A stretch of 45,639 nucleotides of DNA from Sphingomonadaceae bacterium. Lineage in GTDB: Bacteria > Pseudomonadota > Alphaproteobacteria > Sphingomonadales > Sphingomonadaceae. The stretch spans positions 1-45,639 of the forward strand of contig CANEVG010000002.1 in the NCBI GenBank assembly GCA_947442095.1. Reading direction: 5' to 3'. Position numbers and translations under genes: made by a program. Shown here one piece after another: positions 16,506 through 24,812 of the stretch (positions are counted from its first letter, which is position 1; every line of letters starts with the position of its first letter). The notes beneath the pieces were generated by a model. It had not been told where the DNA came from, did no database searches, and was given only the letters and a program-made list of their open reading frames with translations.

Positions 16506-17471
16506 ATGGCAGATCCATATTCCATCCTCGGTGTGCCGCGCAGCGCGAGCGAGAAGGACATCAAGTCCGCCTATCGCACACTGGCCAAGGAGCTTCACCC
16601 AGATCGCAACGCGGGCAAACCCAATGCGGCAGAACGCTTTGCCGAAGTCACCCGCGCTTACGACCTGCTGTCCGACAAGGACAAACGCGCCCGGTTTGAT
16701 CGGGGTGAGATCGACGGTGATGGCAATCCCGCTGCGCCTTTCGGCTTTGGCGGCGGTGCAGGGGGCGGCGGTGCAGGGGGCGGCGGTTTTGGCGGGACGC
16801 AGCGCGGCTATCGCCACGATGGTTTCGAGGGCTTCGGGCAGGGCGGGCAGGAAGGGGGCGATCTCGGCGACATCTTCGAAGGCCTGTTCGGCGGCCGCGG
16901 CGGCATGGGCGGCGGCGGTGCAGGTCCCGGTGCGCGCCGCAGACCAGCGCCGCGCGGTGCCAACGTGACGTATGCGCTCAAGGTGCCATTCGACGAAGCC
17001 GCGCGCCGGGAAAGCCAGCGGGTGACGCTGGGTGACGGCAAGACCATCGATCTGAAGCTCCCGCCCGGCCTCGTCGATGGGCAGCAGATGCGCCTTGGCG
17101 GCAAGGGTGAGCCAGGCCCCGGCGGCTTCGGCGACGCCATCATCACGATCGAGATCCTGCCCAGCCCGTTCTTCACGCGGGAAGGCGACAATATCCGGCT
17201 GGATGTGCCGATTTCGCTCGATGAAGCCCTTGCCGGCGCGAAAGTGCGCATTCCCACAGTCGAAGGGCCAGTGATGATGACCGTCGCGCCCGGCAGCACC
17301 AGCGGCAAGACCCTGCGCCTCAAGGGCCGCGGCTTCACGCGCAAGAACGGCGAGCGCGGCGATCAACTGGTGACCCTACTGATCGACGTGCCAGGCGATG
17401 ATGCGGATCTTGTCGCCCGGCTTGAAGGCTGGCGGGACAGCCGCGATCTTCGCGGCAAGTTCGCTGTCTGA
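16506..17471 (+). CDS. DnaJ-family co-chaperone, CbpA type (no zinc finger)
   Basis: A 321-residue J-domain protein that should stimulate DnaK ATPase and deliver clients. The J-domain occupies residues 1-70 with HPD at 31-33. A Gly-rich linker follows (about 80-140), partly made of a repeated GGAGG unit. The C-terminal peptide-binding domains (VTYALKVPFDEAARRESQRVTL onward) are present, but the CxxCxGxG zinc repeats of DnaJ are absent. This makes it a type II, CbpA-like protein. The TGA stop lies close to, or inside, the start region of the membrane protein gene that follows. Confidence 0.92.
   Translation: MADPYSILGVPRSASEKDIKSAYRTLAKELHPDRNAGKPNAAERFAEVTRAYDLLSDKDKRARFDRGEIDGDGNPAAPFGFGGGAGGGGAGGGGFGGTQRGYRHDGFEGFGQGGQEGGDLGDIFEGLFGGRGGMGGGGAGPGARRRPAPRGANVTYALKVPFDEAARRESQRVTLGDGKTIDLKLPPGLVDGQQMRLGGKGEPGPGGFGDAIITIEILPSPFFTREGDNIRLDVPISLDEALAGAKVRIPTVEGPVMMTVAPGSTSGKTLRLKGRGFTRKNGERGDQLVTLLIDVPGDDADLVARLEGWRDSRDLRGKFAV
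16753..16782. repeat. 15-bp tandem repeat in the Gly-rich linker of the J-protein
   Basis: The unit GCGGTGCAGGGGGCG occurs twice in succession at 16753-16767 and 16768-16782, encoding GGAGG units. Length variation here would only change linker length. Confidence 0.8.
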
Positions 17472-17475
17472 GGCC

Positions 17476-18534
17476 TTGATACCGGATACCCCTGAAACGG
17501 AGCGGCCGCCCGGAGGCGGGACGGCCTATGTGCCGCCGGTTGATCTTTCACCCGAAGCGAGGCGGCGCGATGCGCTTACGGCAGGTAGAGCGAAGGTGCC
17601 ATCGACATCGGCCGGGGCAGTTCCGGCACGCCCCTTGCGCATTGTGCGCCGCGTATGGAACGGCGTGTTCAACGACGGGTTCATCCATGCGGGGAATTTC
17701 GCCTACATGGTGCTGATCGCGCTGTTCCCCTTTTTCATTACCGGCGCAGCACTGTTTTCCGTTCTCGGCCAAGGGAAAGACAGCAGCGCCGCGATCGCCA
17801 CGGTGCTGACAGCGCTGCCGCCCGTTGTGGCGAATGTGCTCTCCCCCGTGGCCCATGCGGTGATTGAAGCCCGGACAGGGGGGCTTCTGTGGATCGGCGG
17901 CCTGTTCGGTCTGTGGACCGTGAGCAGCCTGATCGAGACCATCCGGGATCTGCTGCGCCGCGCTTATGGCACACCCGCCGGTCAGGCTTTCTGGCGCACC
18001 CGATTGAAGTCTACCGGAATGGTCATCGGCGCCGTGATCCTGATCCTGCTCTCGATCACCGCCCAAGTGGTTATCGGAACCGTACAAGAAACCATGCTGG
18101 TGTGGCTTCCGAATGCAACCGGCTGGATCAGCGGCCTTGCGCTTTCGCGGTTCGTGCCCGCGCTCGTGCTGTTTGGCGCGTTGTGGCTGCTGTTCATATC
18201 GCTGACACCGGGCGCCTATGCCCCGCGGATCTATCCCAAATGGCCGGGCGCACTGCTGGTGACAGGGTGGTGGCTGCTGGTGACCACCTTCCTGCCCAAG
18301 ATGCTGCGACACCTGTTCACCTACGATCTGACATACGGAAGCCTGGCAGGGGTGATGATCGCACTTTTCTTTTTTTGGCTGATTGGCCTAGGGATGGTTG
18401 TCGGTGCGGAACTCAACGCTGCTCTGGCCGAAACGCCCGAGGAGCATGATATGCCAAGGCAGGCAGATGACTGGGCGGGCGCGCGGCCTGCAGCGACAGA
18501 TGATACAGGATTAGTGAAGCAAGAGGGCGCATGA
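17476..18534 (+). CDS. YihY/BrkB family inner-membrane protein
   Basis: A YihY (formerly RNase BN-like, BrkB) membrane protein with about six helices, from FAYMVLIALFPFFITGAALF to MIALFFFWLIGLGMVVGAELNAAL. The central motif LSITAQVVIGTV and the segment AYAPRIYPKWPGALLVTGWW are typical. Biochemical function is not established. The start is uncertain: ATG 17398 would overlap dnaJ by 74 nt, TTG 17476 follows the dnaJ stop by 4 nt, and GTG 17530 follows a GGAGGCGGGA sequence. Its stop overlaps the fabI start by 4 nt (ATGA), so it is translationally coupled to fabI. Confidence 0.85.
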   Translation: MIPDTPETERPPGGGTAYVPPVDLSPEARRRDALTAGRAKVPSTSAGAVPARPLRIVRRVWNGVFNDGFIHAGNFAYMVLIALFPFFITGAALFSVLGQGKDSSAAIATVLTALPPVVANVLSPVAHAVIEARTGGLLWIGGLFGLWTVSSLIETIRDLLRRAYGTPAGQAFWRTRLKSTGMVIGAVILILLSITAQVVIGTVQETMLVWLPNATGWISGLALSRFVPALVLFGALWLLFISLTPGAYAPRIYPKWPGALLVTGWWLLVTTFLPKMLRHLFTYDLTYGSLAGVMIALFFFWLIGLGMVVGAELNAALAETPEEHDMPRQADDWAGARPAATDDTGLVKQEGA

Positions 18535-19364
18535 CGGGACTTATGAAGGGAAAGCGCGGCCTGATCATGGGCCTCGCCAATGACAAGTCGCTCGCATGGG
18601 GGATCGCCCGCAAGCTGGCCGAACAAGGTGCGGAACTTGCCTTTTCCTACCAGGGAGATGCGCTGGAAAAACGCGTGCGTCCGCTGGCAGCCAGCGTGGG
18701 CAGCGATTTTCTGATCGAGTGCGACGTCTCCGACATGGCCGCGCTCGACACCGCATTCGATACGCTGGCAGCGCGCTGGCCCACGATCGACTTCCTCGTC
18801 CACGCTATCGGCTTTTCGGACAAGACCGAACTGCGCGGGAAGTTCATGGACACTTCGCTCGACAACTTCCTCATGACCATGAACATCTCGGTCTACAGCA
18901 TGGTTGCCGTCACCCGGCGCGCGGCGGCGATGATGCCGCAGACCGAGGATGCGCAAGGCAACAAGCAGGGCGGCGGCGCAATCCTGACGCTGACCTATTA
19001 CGGCGCCGAAAAGGTTGTGCCGCATTACAACGTGATGGGAGTGGCCAAGGCGGCGCTGGAGGCGAGTGTGCGCTATCTGGCCAACGATTGCGGGCCACAG
19101 GGCATTCGCGTCAACGCGCTTTCGGCTGGCCCGATCAAGACGCTGGCAGCCAGCGGCATTGGCGATTTCCGTTACATCCTGAAGTGGAACGAGCTCAATG
19201 CACCGCTGCGGCGCAATGTGACCATCGAAGATGTCGGCGGCGCGGGGCTTTACCTGCTGTCAGACCTCGCTTCGGGCGTCACCGGTGAAGTCCATCATGT
19301 CGATTCGGGCTATCACACCGTGGGCATGAAGCAGGAAGACGCCCCCGATATCGCACTGGGGTAA
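18531..19364 (+). CDS. fabI: Enoyl-[acyl-carrier-protein] reductase FabI
   Basis: A 277-residue NADH-dependent enoyl-ACP reductase that completes each fatty-acid elongation cycle. It is a short-chain dehydrogenase fold: the N-terminal GLIMGLANDKSLAWGIA is the FabI-type nucleotide site. Catalytic residues are Tyr156, Tyr166 and Lys173 (Y-x6-K) in TYYGAEKVVPHYNVMGVAKAA. The substrate loop reads SAGPIKTLAASGIGDF. This is the enzyme type targeted by triclosan and isoniazid-like inhibitors. The ATG overlaps the yihY-like stop by 4 nt. Confidence 0.97.
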   Translation: MTGLMKGKRGLIMGLANDKSLAWGIARKLAEQGAELAFSYQGDALEKRVRPLAASVGSDFLIECDVSDMAALDTAFDTLAARWPTIDFLVHAIGFSDKTELRGKFMDTSLDNFLMTMNISVYSMVAVTRRAAAMMPQTEDAQGNKQGGGAILTLTYYGAEKVVPHYNVMGVAKAALEASVRYLANDCGPQGIRVNALSAGPIKTLAASGIGDFRYILKWNELNAPLRRNVTIEDVGGAGLYLLSDLASGVTGEVHHVDSGYHTVGMKQEDAPDIALG

Positions 19365-19367
19365 GCC

Positions 19368-19949
19368 TCAGGGTTGGGGCGGCGTTGCCAGCGGTGCGTT
19401 GGGCGAGGAGGGCGCTGCTGGCAGGGTTTCGCCTTCGCGCTCGCGCTTGAGCTTCGCCTCGTATTCCTTTTCCAGCACTTCCACACGAGCCTGTTCGGCG
19501 GCGGTATCGGCGTCGATGGACTGGGTGCGTTTGGCGCGCTCGGCCTCGATCAGCTTTCCGAACTGCACATCGCTGGCCTGCTTCTTTTCAGCGTAAGCGC
19601 TGTTGATCAGCTGCGCCATGCAGCCGGTAGCCCCGCCCGCGCCCACTGGCGAGCAGGAATTGACCCCGAAGGAACCCGCCGTCTCGTAAGCCTTGACCCG
19701 CTGGGTCCAGCCCTGATTGACTGCGGCATTGGGATTTTCCCGAAGCGGCGCCGGGATGCGGAACCGCTCTGCTTCGTCTTTCCGCGCGCAGACTGTGATC
19801 GAACCATCATTCGATGCCGGGCATGGATCATCGCCATAAACGATCAGCTGGTTGATCTTCTCGCGAGTGTCGTCTTGCGCCGCAACCGGAAGCTGAGCCG
19901 CAAGCAATGCGGAGACGATGAGAACAGCGGCGGATTGGTAGCGCTTCAT
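19368..19949 (-). CDS. Conserved exported protein of unknown function
   Basis: A 193-residue protein with a signal peptide (MKRYQSAAVLIVSALLAAQLPVAA). A conserved-looking core, QLIVYGDDPCPASNDGSITVCARKDEAERFRIP, contains two cysteines and resembles a motif common in sphingomonad periplasmic proteins. Two further cysteines follow (NSCSPVGAGGATGCM). The C-terminal third is a charged coiled coil (ERAKRTQSIDADTAAEQARVEVLEKEYEAKLKRERE) ending in a Pro-rich tail. Disulfide bonds are likely in the periplasm; dsbB is encoded close by. No function can be assigned. It converges on fabI with 3 nt between stops. Confidence 0.75.
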   Translation of the reverse strand: MKRYQSAAVLIVSALLAAQLPVAAQDDTREKINQLIVYGDDPCPASNDGSITVCARKDEAERFRIPAPLRENPNAAVNQGWTQRVKAYETAGSFGVNSCSPVGAGGATGCMAQLINSAYAEKKQASDVQFGKLIEAERAKRTQSIDADTAAEQARVEVLEKEYEAKLKREREGETLPAAPSSPNAPLATPPQP

Positions 19950-20048
19950 CGCGGATACTCCAGCTTCTATCAGGCCGACGCCTATAGGGCTTCGGCGTCG
20001 TTAACGGTAGCTGAAGCCGGTGCCATCGGGCGTGTCAAATCAAGTCTC

Positions 20049-20564
20049 TCAGATATGTTTCGAAACCGCGATGGCAGCGCGGCAGCCCATCCGGATCGCC
20101 TGAAACAGCAAGGGGTAGGCTGGCGCACGCTCAGCGCCTGATGCAACGGCAGTATCAAGATGCTCGCGCTCGTCATCGCGAAACTCGCGGATCATCGCGC
20201 CCAGTTCCGGGTCTTCATCGCCCAGTTGCTCCAGCTGCTCGGTATAGTGCCGATCGATCTCGGTCTCGATCGCGGCCGTGCAGGCCATCGCCGCTTCCGG
20301 CCCGATCAGCGCGGTTGCTGCACCCAATGCAAAGCCGGCGGCAGACCAAAGGGGCTGCAGCACGGTCGGACGAACCCCGCGCGCGACGAGCAGGGCATCA
20401 AACCGTGCACGGTGGCCCGCTTCCTGCTCCGCCATCGCGGCGATTTCACCCGCGTGAGGGCCGCGATCACCCATGACCGCCAGCTGTCCGGCATAGATCC
20501 GGGTTGCGCCGAATTCGCCTGCCTGATTGACCCGCAGCATCTGCGCGCGTGCGTTGTTCATCAT
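20049..20564 (-). CDS. coq7: 3-demethoxyubiquinol 3-hydroxylase Coq7
   Basis: A 171-residue diiron hydroxylase of the COQ7 family catalysing the last ring hydroxylation of ubiquinone synthesis. Iron ligands are recognisable as Glu17 (NQAGEFGA), Glu48-x-x-His51 (EQEAGH), a Glu in AIETEIDRHY, and E-x-x-H in DDEREHLD. Length is typical of the bacterial short form. The start is the double ATG at 20564/20561 after AAGGGG; the second ATG overlaps the dsbB stop (ATGA), so coq7 is coupled to dsbB. Confidence 0.94.
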   Translation of the reverse strand: MMNNARAQMLRVNQAGEFGATRIYAGQLAVMGDRGPHAGEIAAMAEQEAGHRARFDALLVARGVRPTVLQPLWSAAGFALGAATALIGPEAAMACTAAIETEIDRHYTEQLEQLGDEDPELGAMIREFRDDEREHLDTAVASGAERAPAYPLLFQAIRMGCRAAIAVSKHI

Positions 20565-21049
20565 ACGACCCCTTGCTTGCGGCGGCCGAGCAGCGCGAAC
20601 ACAAGCGCCGCGCTGGCCACCGAAATCAGAAAGTTGAAGCCGGCCAGGCTGATCCCCAGCAGCGTCCACGGCGCAACATCACAGCGGATAAGCGGCGCGT
20701 TCATGATCGCAGCAAGCGGATCATTGCCGAGGTTGGACGAGGAACAAGCGGTCAACCCTTCCCACCAGCCATACTCGACACCGGCGTGAAATGCTCCGAT
20801 CAGGCCGCTGATGAGCATGGCCAGCCCAGCCAGCCGGACCAGCGCATCGCCCAGCCGCGTACCGCGCGCCGTCGATGCAGCACCTGCCAGCGCAATGGCG
20901 GCAAAATGGGGGTATCGCTGCCACCAGCACATTTCGCATGGGGGCAGGCCGAAGCCAAACTGCGCCACGTAAACCGCAGCGATGAGCGCGCACGGCACGG
21001 CCAGTGCTACCATGTAGGCCTTGGAGGACGACAAAACCGCCTGCTGCAT
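20561..21049 (-). CDS. dsbB: Disulfide bond formation protein B
   Basis: A 162-residue four-helix inner-membrane protein that reoxidises DsbA using quinone. The quinone-proximal pair is Cys38-x-x-Cys41 in PPCEMCWWQRYPH, and the second periplasmic pair is Cys in LTACSSSN and Cys in LIRCDV. Helices are VALAVPCALIAAVYVAQF, FAAIALAGAA, LAGLAMLISGLIGAFHAG and LLGISLAGFNFLISVASAALVF. It starts 9 nt after the ctpA stop and overlaps coq7, forming part of the proA-to-coq7 run. Confidence 0.93.
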   Translation of the reverse strand: MQQAVLSSSKAYMVALAVPCALIAAVYVAQFGFGLPPCEMCWWQRYPHFAAIALAGAASTARGTRLGDALVRLAGLAMLISGLIGAFHAGVEYGWWEGLTACSSSNLGNDPLAAIMNAPLIRCDVAPWTLLGISLAGFNFLISVASAALVFALLGRRKQGVV

Positions 21050-21058
21050 GTGCCTGCC

Positions 21059-22399
21059 TCAGCGCCTCCGCGCCGCGAGCGCCTGTGGCGCCGTGCGTCC
21101 CAGTGTCTGCAACGCATAATAGAGCTGGAAGTCGTCGATACCCTTGGTCTTGAGCTCCTCGGGCGTCATCTTGAAACGCGGATCGGGGATCTTGTCGCGC
21201 TCCAAATCCTTGTCGTCCTTGATCTCGTTTATCAGATGCCCGCGCAGATCGCTCTCCCGGTAGAACCGCTGGGCGCGCTTGCGTAAGTCCGGATCCGAAA
21301 TCTGCGGTACGGCGACATCGGGATCGATCCCACCTTCCTGGACCGAGCGGCCCGACGGCGTGTAATAGCGAGCAGTGGTCAGCTTGAGCGCGGTGTCGCG
21401 CGTCAGCGGCATCAGCGTCTGCACGCTGCCCTTGCCGAAGCTGCGCTGACCCATCAGAACAGCGCGGTGCTGATCCTGCAGCGCACCCGCCACGATTTCC
21501 GAGGCGGAAGCCGAGCCTTCATTGATCAGCACGACCATCGGAATGCCCTTGGCGATATCGCCGGGCGTCATCGATTCAGCGTTGTAGGTCTCGTTGTCGC
21601 GCGGATAGCGGCCACGCTGCGACACGATCACGCCGCGATCAAGGAAGAGATCGGACAAGGCAACCGCCTGATCGAGCAGCCCGCCCGGATTGCCGCGCAA
21701 ATCGAGCACCACACCGCCGATCCGGCCGCCGGTCTTGGCCTTGATCTGCTTGAAGGCGTCCGAAACCTCGCTGCCGACATTGGCGCTGAAGCTGGAGACC
21801 GAGATCACACCGATGTTGCCCTCGACCTTCCAGTCAACCGGCTTGAGTTCGATGATCTGGCGGGTAATGGCAACCTCGATCGGCTCGTCCCGTCCGGTGC
21901 GGAACAGCGTGAGGCGGATCGAAGTTCCCGGCGGCCCGCGCATCTGGTCGACCGCCTCGTCCAGCGTGCCGCCGTAAATCAACTTGCCGTTGATATGCGT
22001 GATGAAATCGCCAGCCTTGACCCCAGCTGCATCGGCCGGGCTGCCCTTGGTCGGCGCAATTACCTTGACCGCGCCGTCGTCCATCGTGACCGAAAGACCG
22101 AGCCCGCCGTAGGATCCGTCGGTCTGCGTGCGCAGGTTCTCGAAATCGCGGGCATCGAGATAGGAGCTGTGCGGATCAAGTGCCGCGAGCATGCCGTTGA
22201 TCGCGCCCTTGATCAGCTTGTCATCGTCCACTGGCTCGACATAGCTGGCCTTCACGCGTTCATAAATCGCAAGCAGCTTGCCAAACTCAGGGCCTGACCG
22301 AGCATCGACCGCCGCCAGCCCAGTGGTCGCCGCCGGAATGAGCGCCACCGCGCTGACAAGCGCCGCCGCGCGGAGAAGGGAAGCAAACTGAAACGCCAT
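21059..22399 (-). CDS. ctpA: S41 family C-terminal processing peptidase
   Basis: A 446-residue periplasmic serine protease (Prc/CtpA) that trims or degrades envelope proteins, often lytic enzymes or their regulators. A signal peptide (LLRAAALVSAVALIPAATTGLAA) is followed by a PDZ domain (about 95-180, GLGLSVTMDDGAVKVIAPTKGSPADAAGVKAGD). The catalytic domain carries Ser in NEGSASASEIVAGAL and Lys in RSFGKGSVQTLMP. It is downstream of an EnvC-like murein hydrolase activator, a very common pairing that suggests joint work on cell-wall cleavage. Confidence 0.95.
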   Translation of the reverse strand: MAFQFASLLRAAALVSAVALIPAATTGLAAVDARSGPEFGKLLAIYERVKASYVEPVDDDKLIKGAINGMLAALDPHSSYLDARDFENLRTQTDGSYGGLGLSVTMDDGAVKVIAPTKGSPADAAGVKAGDFITHINGKLIYGGTLDEAVDQMRGPPGTSIRLTLFRTGRDEPIEVAITRQIIELKPVDWKVEGNIGVISVSSFSANVGSEVSDAFKQIKAKTGGRIGGVVLDLRGNPGGLLDQAVALSDLFLDRGVIVSQRGRYPRDNETYNAESMTPGDIAKGIPMVVLINEGSASASEIVAGALQDQHRAVLMGQRSFGKGSVQTLMPLTRDTALKLTTARYYTPSGRSVQEGGIDPDVAVPQISDPDLRKRAQRFYRESDLRGHLINEIKDDKDLERDKIPDPRFKMTPEELKTKGIDDFQLYYALQTLGRTAPQALAARRR

Positions 22400-22495
22400 G
22401 ATCGTCTTTCGCCATAAATTGCGAGGCTTGATAGCGCTTCTATAGAGCCGCGGAGATTAACGCCAGATGGGGTGACCGCATGGGAAATGCGGCCA

Positions 22496-23734
22496 TCACC
22501 CGCTGATAAGCGCAAGGGGATTCACCGGCGTGCCATCTTTGCGCAGTTCGACTGTCACGGTCGGCCGACCGGGACCGGCGAGACCGAGCGGCGAGCCCTG
22601 CAAGACCCGCGCAGACACGCCGACATCAAGACGGCCCAGATTGGTGATAAGCGACGTCCATCCGCCATCGTGGTCGATGATTACGATCCGGCCATAGCCG
22701 CGATAGTCCCCGGCAAAGGCCACTCTTCCAGCCGCAGGCGCCACGATCTGGGCGCTGGCGACTGGCGCGAGCGTGATGCCCACGGCGCGCGCGCCATCAC
22801 TGGAACCGGAACCAGCCGCATCGCCGAAACCGGACACGATGCGGCCGCTGACTGGCATTATCCATGCAAGGCTGGCACTGGCTGCGGGTGTAGGCGGAGC
22901 GTCATTGACGACCATCAAGGAGCCCGGCCGGTCGGGCCGTGGGACCGGGCCGGGCAACGCGGCGAGCTCGCTGCGCAGCGAACCATCAGCCCGCAACCGC
23001 TCCATCAACGCCGAAAGGTCACGCGCTTCCTCCGCAAGCGCCAGCGCGCGATCGGCCTCTCGGCTGGCGATGCCCTGTGCGCTTCGCGATTCGATGCGCT
23101 GGCGGCTTTCCACAGCAGCAAGTTGCTGACGCCGCACGGTGAGCGCCTGTTCGCTCGCCTTGAGCTCCACGGCCGCAGCCCGTGCCTTGTCCTGCAGTTG
23201 CCGGCCGCGCACGATCTCCGAACGCAGCCCGGCAGTTCGGCGCTGGACTTCGGGCAGCATGGTTTCCAGCACGGCGCGCAGATAAACCGTTTCCTGCAAC
23301 GAATCCGAGCGCATCAGGCTAAACACGAGCGGTCGGCGCGCCATCAGTTGCAGCGCCGCAGTAAGACGAACGACTGGCTCCTGCCGCTGCGCTATCCCCA
23401 TCCGCAAGGCTTCGCGCTGCCGGTCGATCTGCTGCACGCGCGCCTGTGATAGGGCGATCTCGGCCTCAGACTGCTGAATTCGCGCAGCAACCGCCGCCGC
23501 TTCGCGCGCAGTGCGATCCGCCGCAGCTGTCGCGCGCCGCGCCGCCGCCTCAAGCTCGTCGCCGCGCCTCTGCGCCCCTGCCAAGGCGCGTGTCGCCTCG
23601 CGGAGCGCATTGCCTGCCTGATCGGCGTTCTCAAACGGCGCGTCCTGCGCAAAGCTCTGCCATCCGGCCAGACAGGCCAGCGCCAACAGAAAGCCGATAA
23701 AGGCCAATCTTGATGTCATTGGGCGTGACGTCAT
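22496..23734 (-). CDS. EnvC-like murein hydrolase activator (degenerate LytM domain)
   Basis: A 412-residue periplasmic protein with a signal peptide, a long coiled coil (about 35-240, for example ALREATRALAGAQRRGDELEAAARRA) and a C-terminal M23/LytM fold (WIMPVSGRIVSGFGD onward). The metal and catalytic positions are lost: the HxxxD region reads VGITLAP, and the HxH region reads PTVTVELRKDG. It is therefore probably not a peptidase but an activator of amidases at the septum, as EnvC is. A second ATG lies at 23719. It begins 10 nt after rlmH, and a gap of 96 nt with a small hairpin (22476-22492) separates it from ctpA. Confidence 0.87.
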   Translation of the reverse strand: MTSRPMTSRLAFIGFLLALACLAGWQSFAQDAPFENADQAGNALREATRALAGAQRRGDELEAAARRATAAADRTAREAAAVAARIQQSEAEIALSQARVQQIDRQREALRMGIAQRQEPVVRLTAALQLMARRPLVFSLMRSDSLQETVYLRAVLETMLPEVQRRTAGLRSEIVRGRQLQDKARAAAVELKASEQALTVRRQQLAAVESRQRIESRSAQGIASREADRALALAEEARDLSALMERLRADGSLRSELAALPGPVPRPDRPGSLMVVNDAPPTPAASASLAWIMPVSGRIVSGFGDAAGSGSSDGARAVGITLAPVASAQIVAPAAGRVAFAGDYRGYGRIVIIDHDGGWTSLITNLGRLDVGVSARVLQGSPLGLAGPGRPTVTVELRKDGTPVNPLALISG

Positions 23735-23743
23735 GATGCGCCG

Positions 23744-24169
23744 CTACCCTTCCCGGTGGTAGGGATGACCAGCAAGAATACTGGTCGCGCGCCAGAGCTG
23801 TTCGGCCAGCATCGCACGCGCCAGCATGTGCGGCCAGGTCGCGTTGCCGAAGGCCAAGAGCAGATCGGCCTTTTCGCGCAACGCTGTATCATGCCCATCG
23901 GCCGCACCGATCAGAAAGCGCGCTTCGCGCACGCCATCATCGCGCCAGCGCCCGAGGACTGTTGCAAAGGCGGTCGAGGTGAGTTGTTCGCCGCGCTCAT
24001 CCAGCACGGCCGTGCGGAACGGCGATGTGGCGGCGGCGGGAACAGTGCCGCCCCGGTCGGGCAGTTCGGTCACCTTGAAGCCCCATGAAAGGCGCTTGGC
24101 ATAGCGATCCACCAACTCCGCCTCGGGCGAGCGGCCAATCTTTCCGCGGGCGATCACGTGCAGCAGCAT
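23744..24169 (-). CDS. rlmH: 23S rRNA pseudouridine-1915 N3-methyltransferase RlmH
   Basis: A 141-residue SPOUT methyltransferase that modifies Psi1915 in helix 69 of 23S rRNA. The family N-terminus (HVIARGKIGRSPEAELVDRYAKRL) and the knotted SAM-binding C-terminus are present: FLIGAADGHD, then LLLAFGNATWPHMLARAMLAEQLWRATSILAGHPYHREG. The usual GxxG-H-G reading is somewhat altered (GAADGHD for GGADGL) but the terminal YH(R/K)EG signature is intact. It follows rsfS, the standard partner. Confidence 0.95.
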   Translation of the reverse strand: MLLHVIARGKIGRSPEAELVDRYAKRLSWGFKVTELPDRGGTVPAAATSPFRTAVLDERGEQLTSTAFATVLGRWRDDGVREARFLIGAADGHDTALREKADLLLAFGNATWPHMLARAMLAEQLWRATSILAGHPYHREG

Positions 24170-24254
24170 GATCCTGCCCTAGCGCAGAATGGCGGCGCAA
24201 TGAATCCCCGCCAGCCCTGAACTTTTGCGCGATCTGTGGAGCGTTTGATGCTGT

Positions 24255-24662
24255 TCAGGCCGCGCCTTGATCGCCGAACGCCCACATGCGCTCAAGGTTG
24301 TAGAAACTGCGCACTTCGGGGCGGAACACGTGGACGACAATATCGCCCGCGTCGATCAGCACCCAATCCGCTGCAGGCAGGCCCTCGATCCGCACGCGGC
24401 CGAAGCCGCCATGCTTGATCCGCTCGGCCAGCTTCTGTGCCATGGACGCGACCTGCCGGGTTGAGCGGCCTGAGGCGATCACCATGTGATCTGCAACCGA
24501 GCTTTTGCCCTCAAGCGGGATCGTGACCACCTCCTGCGCCTGATCATCGTCGAGCGAGCGCAGCACCAGATCGAGCAGCGATCCGGGCTCGGCCGCAATC
24601 GTGGCGGAGGCGGGATTGGGGGTGACGCCGGTATCGGTCGGCAGGGGCTGAACGCTTGTCAT
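24255..24662 (-). CDS. rsfS: Ribosome silencing factor RsfS
   Basis: A 135-residue protein of the RsfS/Iojap family, which binds ribosomal protein L14 and blocks subunit joining in starvation. Conserved parts: EVVTIPLEGKSSVADHMVIASGRSTRQVASMAQKL and the C-terminal WVLIDAGDIVVHVFRPEVRSFYNLERMW. An N-terminal extension of about 25 residues (Thr/Pro/Ala-rich) precedes the domain. ATG 24662 is the start. Adjacent to nadD and rlmH as in most bacteria. Confidence 0.95.
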   Translation of the reverse strand: MTSVQPLPTDTGVTPNPASATIAAEPGSLLDLVLRSLDDDQAQEVVTIPLEGKSSVADHMVIASGRSTRQVASMAQKLAERIKHGGFGRVRIEGLPAADWVLIDAGDIVVHVFRPEVRSFYNLERMWAFGDQGAA

Positions 24663-24812
24663 GGGGGTTAAAATGGACTCCGTAGCTGATTGGGATTGGG
24701 CGAGATGATCAGAAATAGTGCGGCAGCCCGTATGGACGAGGGGGCAGCCAGCATAGAAGATTCGTGGAACCGGCCTGGCGACAAGCAGGGGCTATTGGGA
24801 AGCAAAACCCGC

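Noticed and set aside
16344..17366. N-terminal extension of the pdxH frame across the divergent J-protein gene
   Set aside because: PdxH homology begins only at the GTG at 16343, which has a ribosome binding site; the extension is the antisense of the J-protein gene.
22476..22492. Hairpin CCGCAT-GGGAA-ATGCGG as a terminator after the EnvC-like gene
   Set aside because: Only 6 bp, no T-run, and the downstream ctpA gene is normally co-transcribed with envC.
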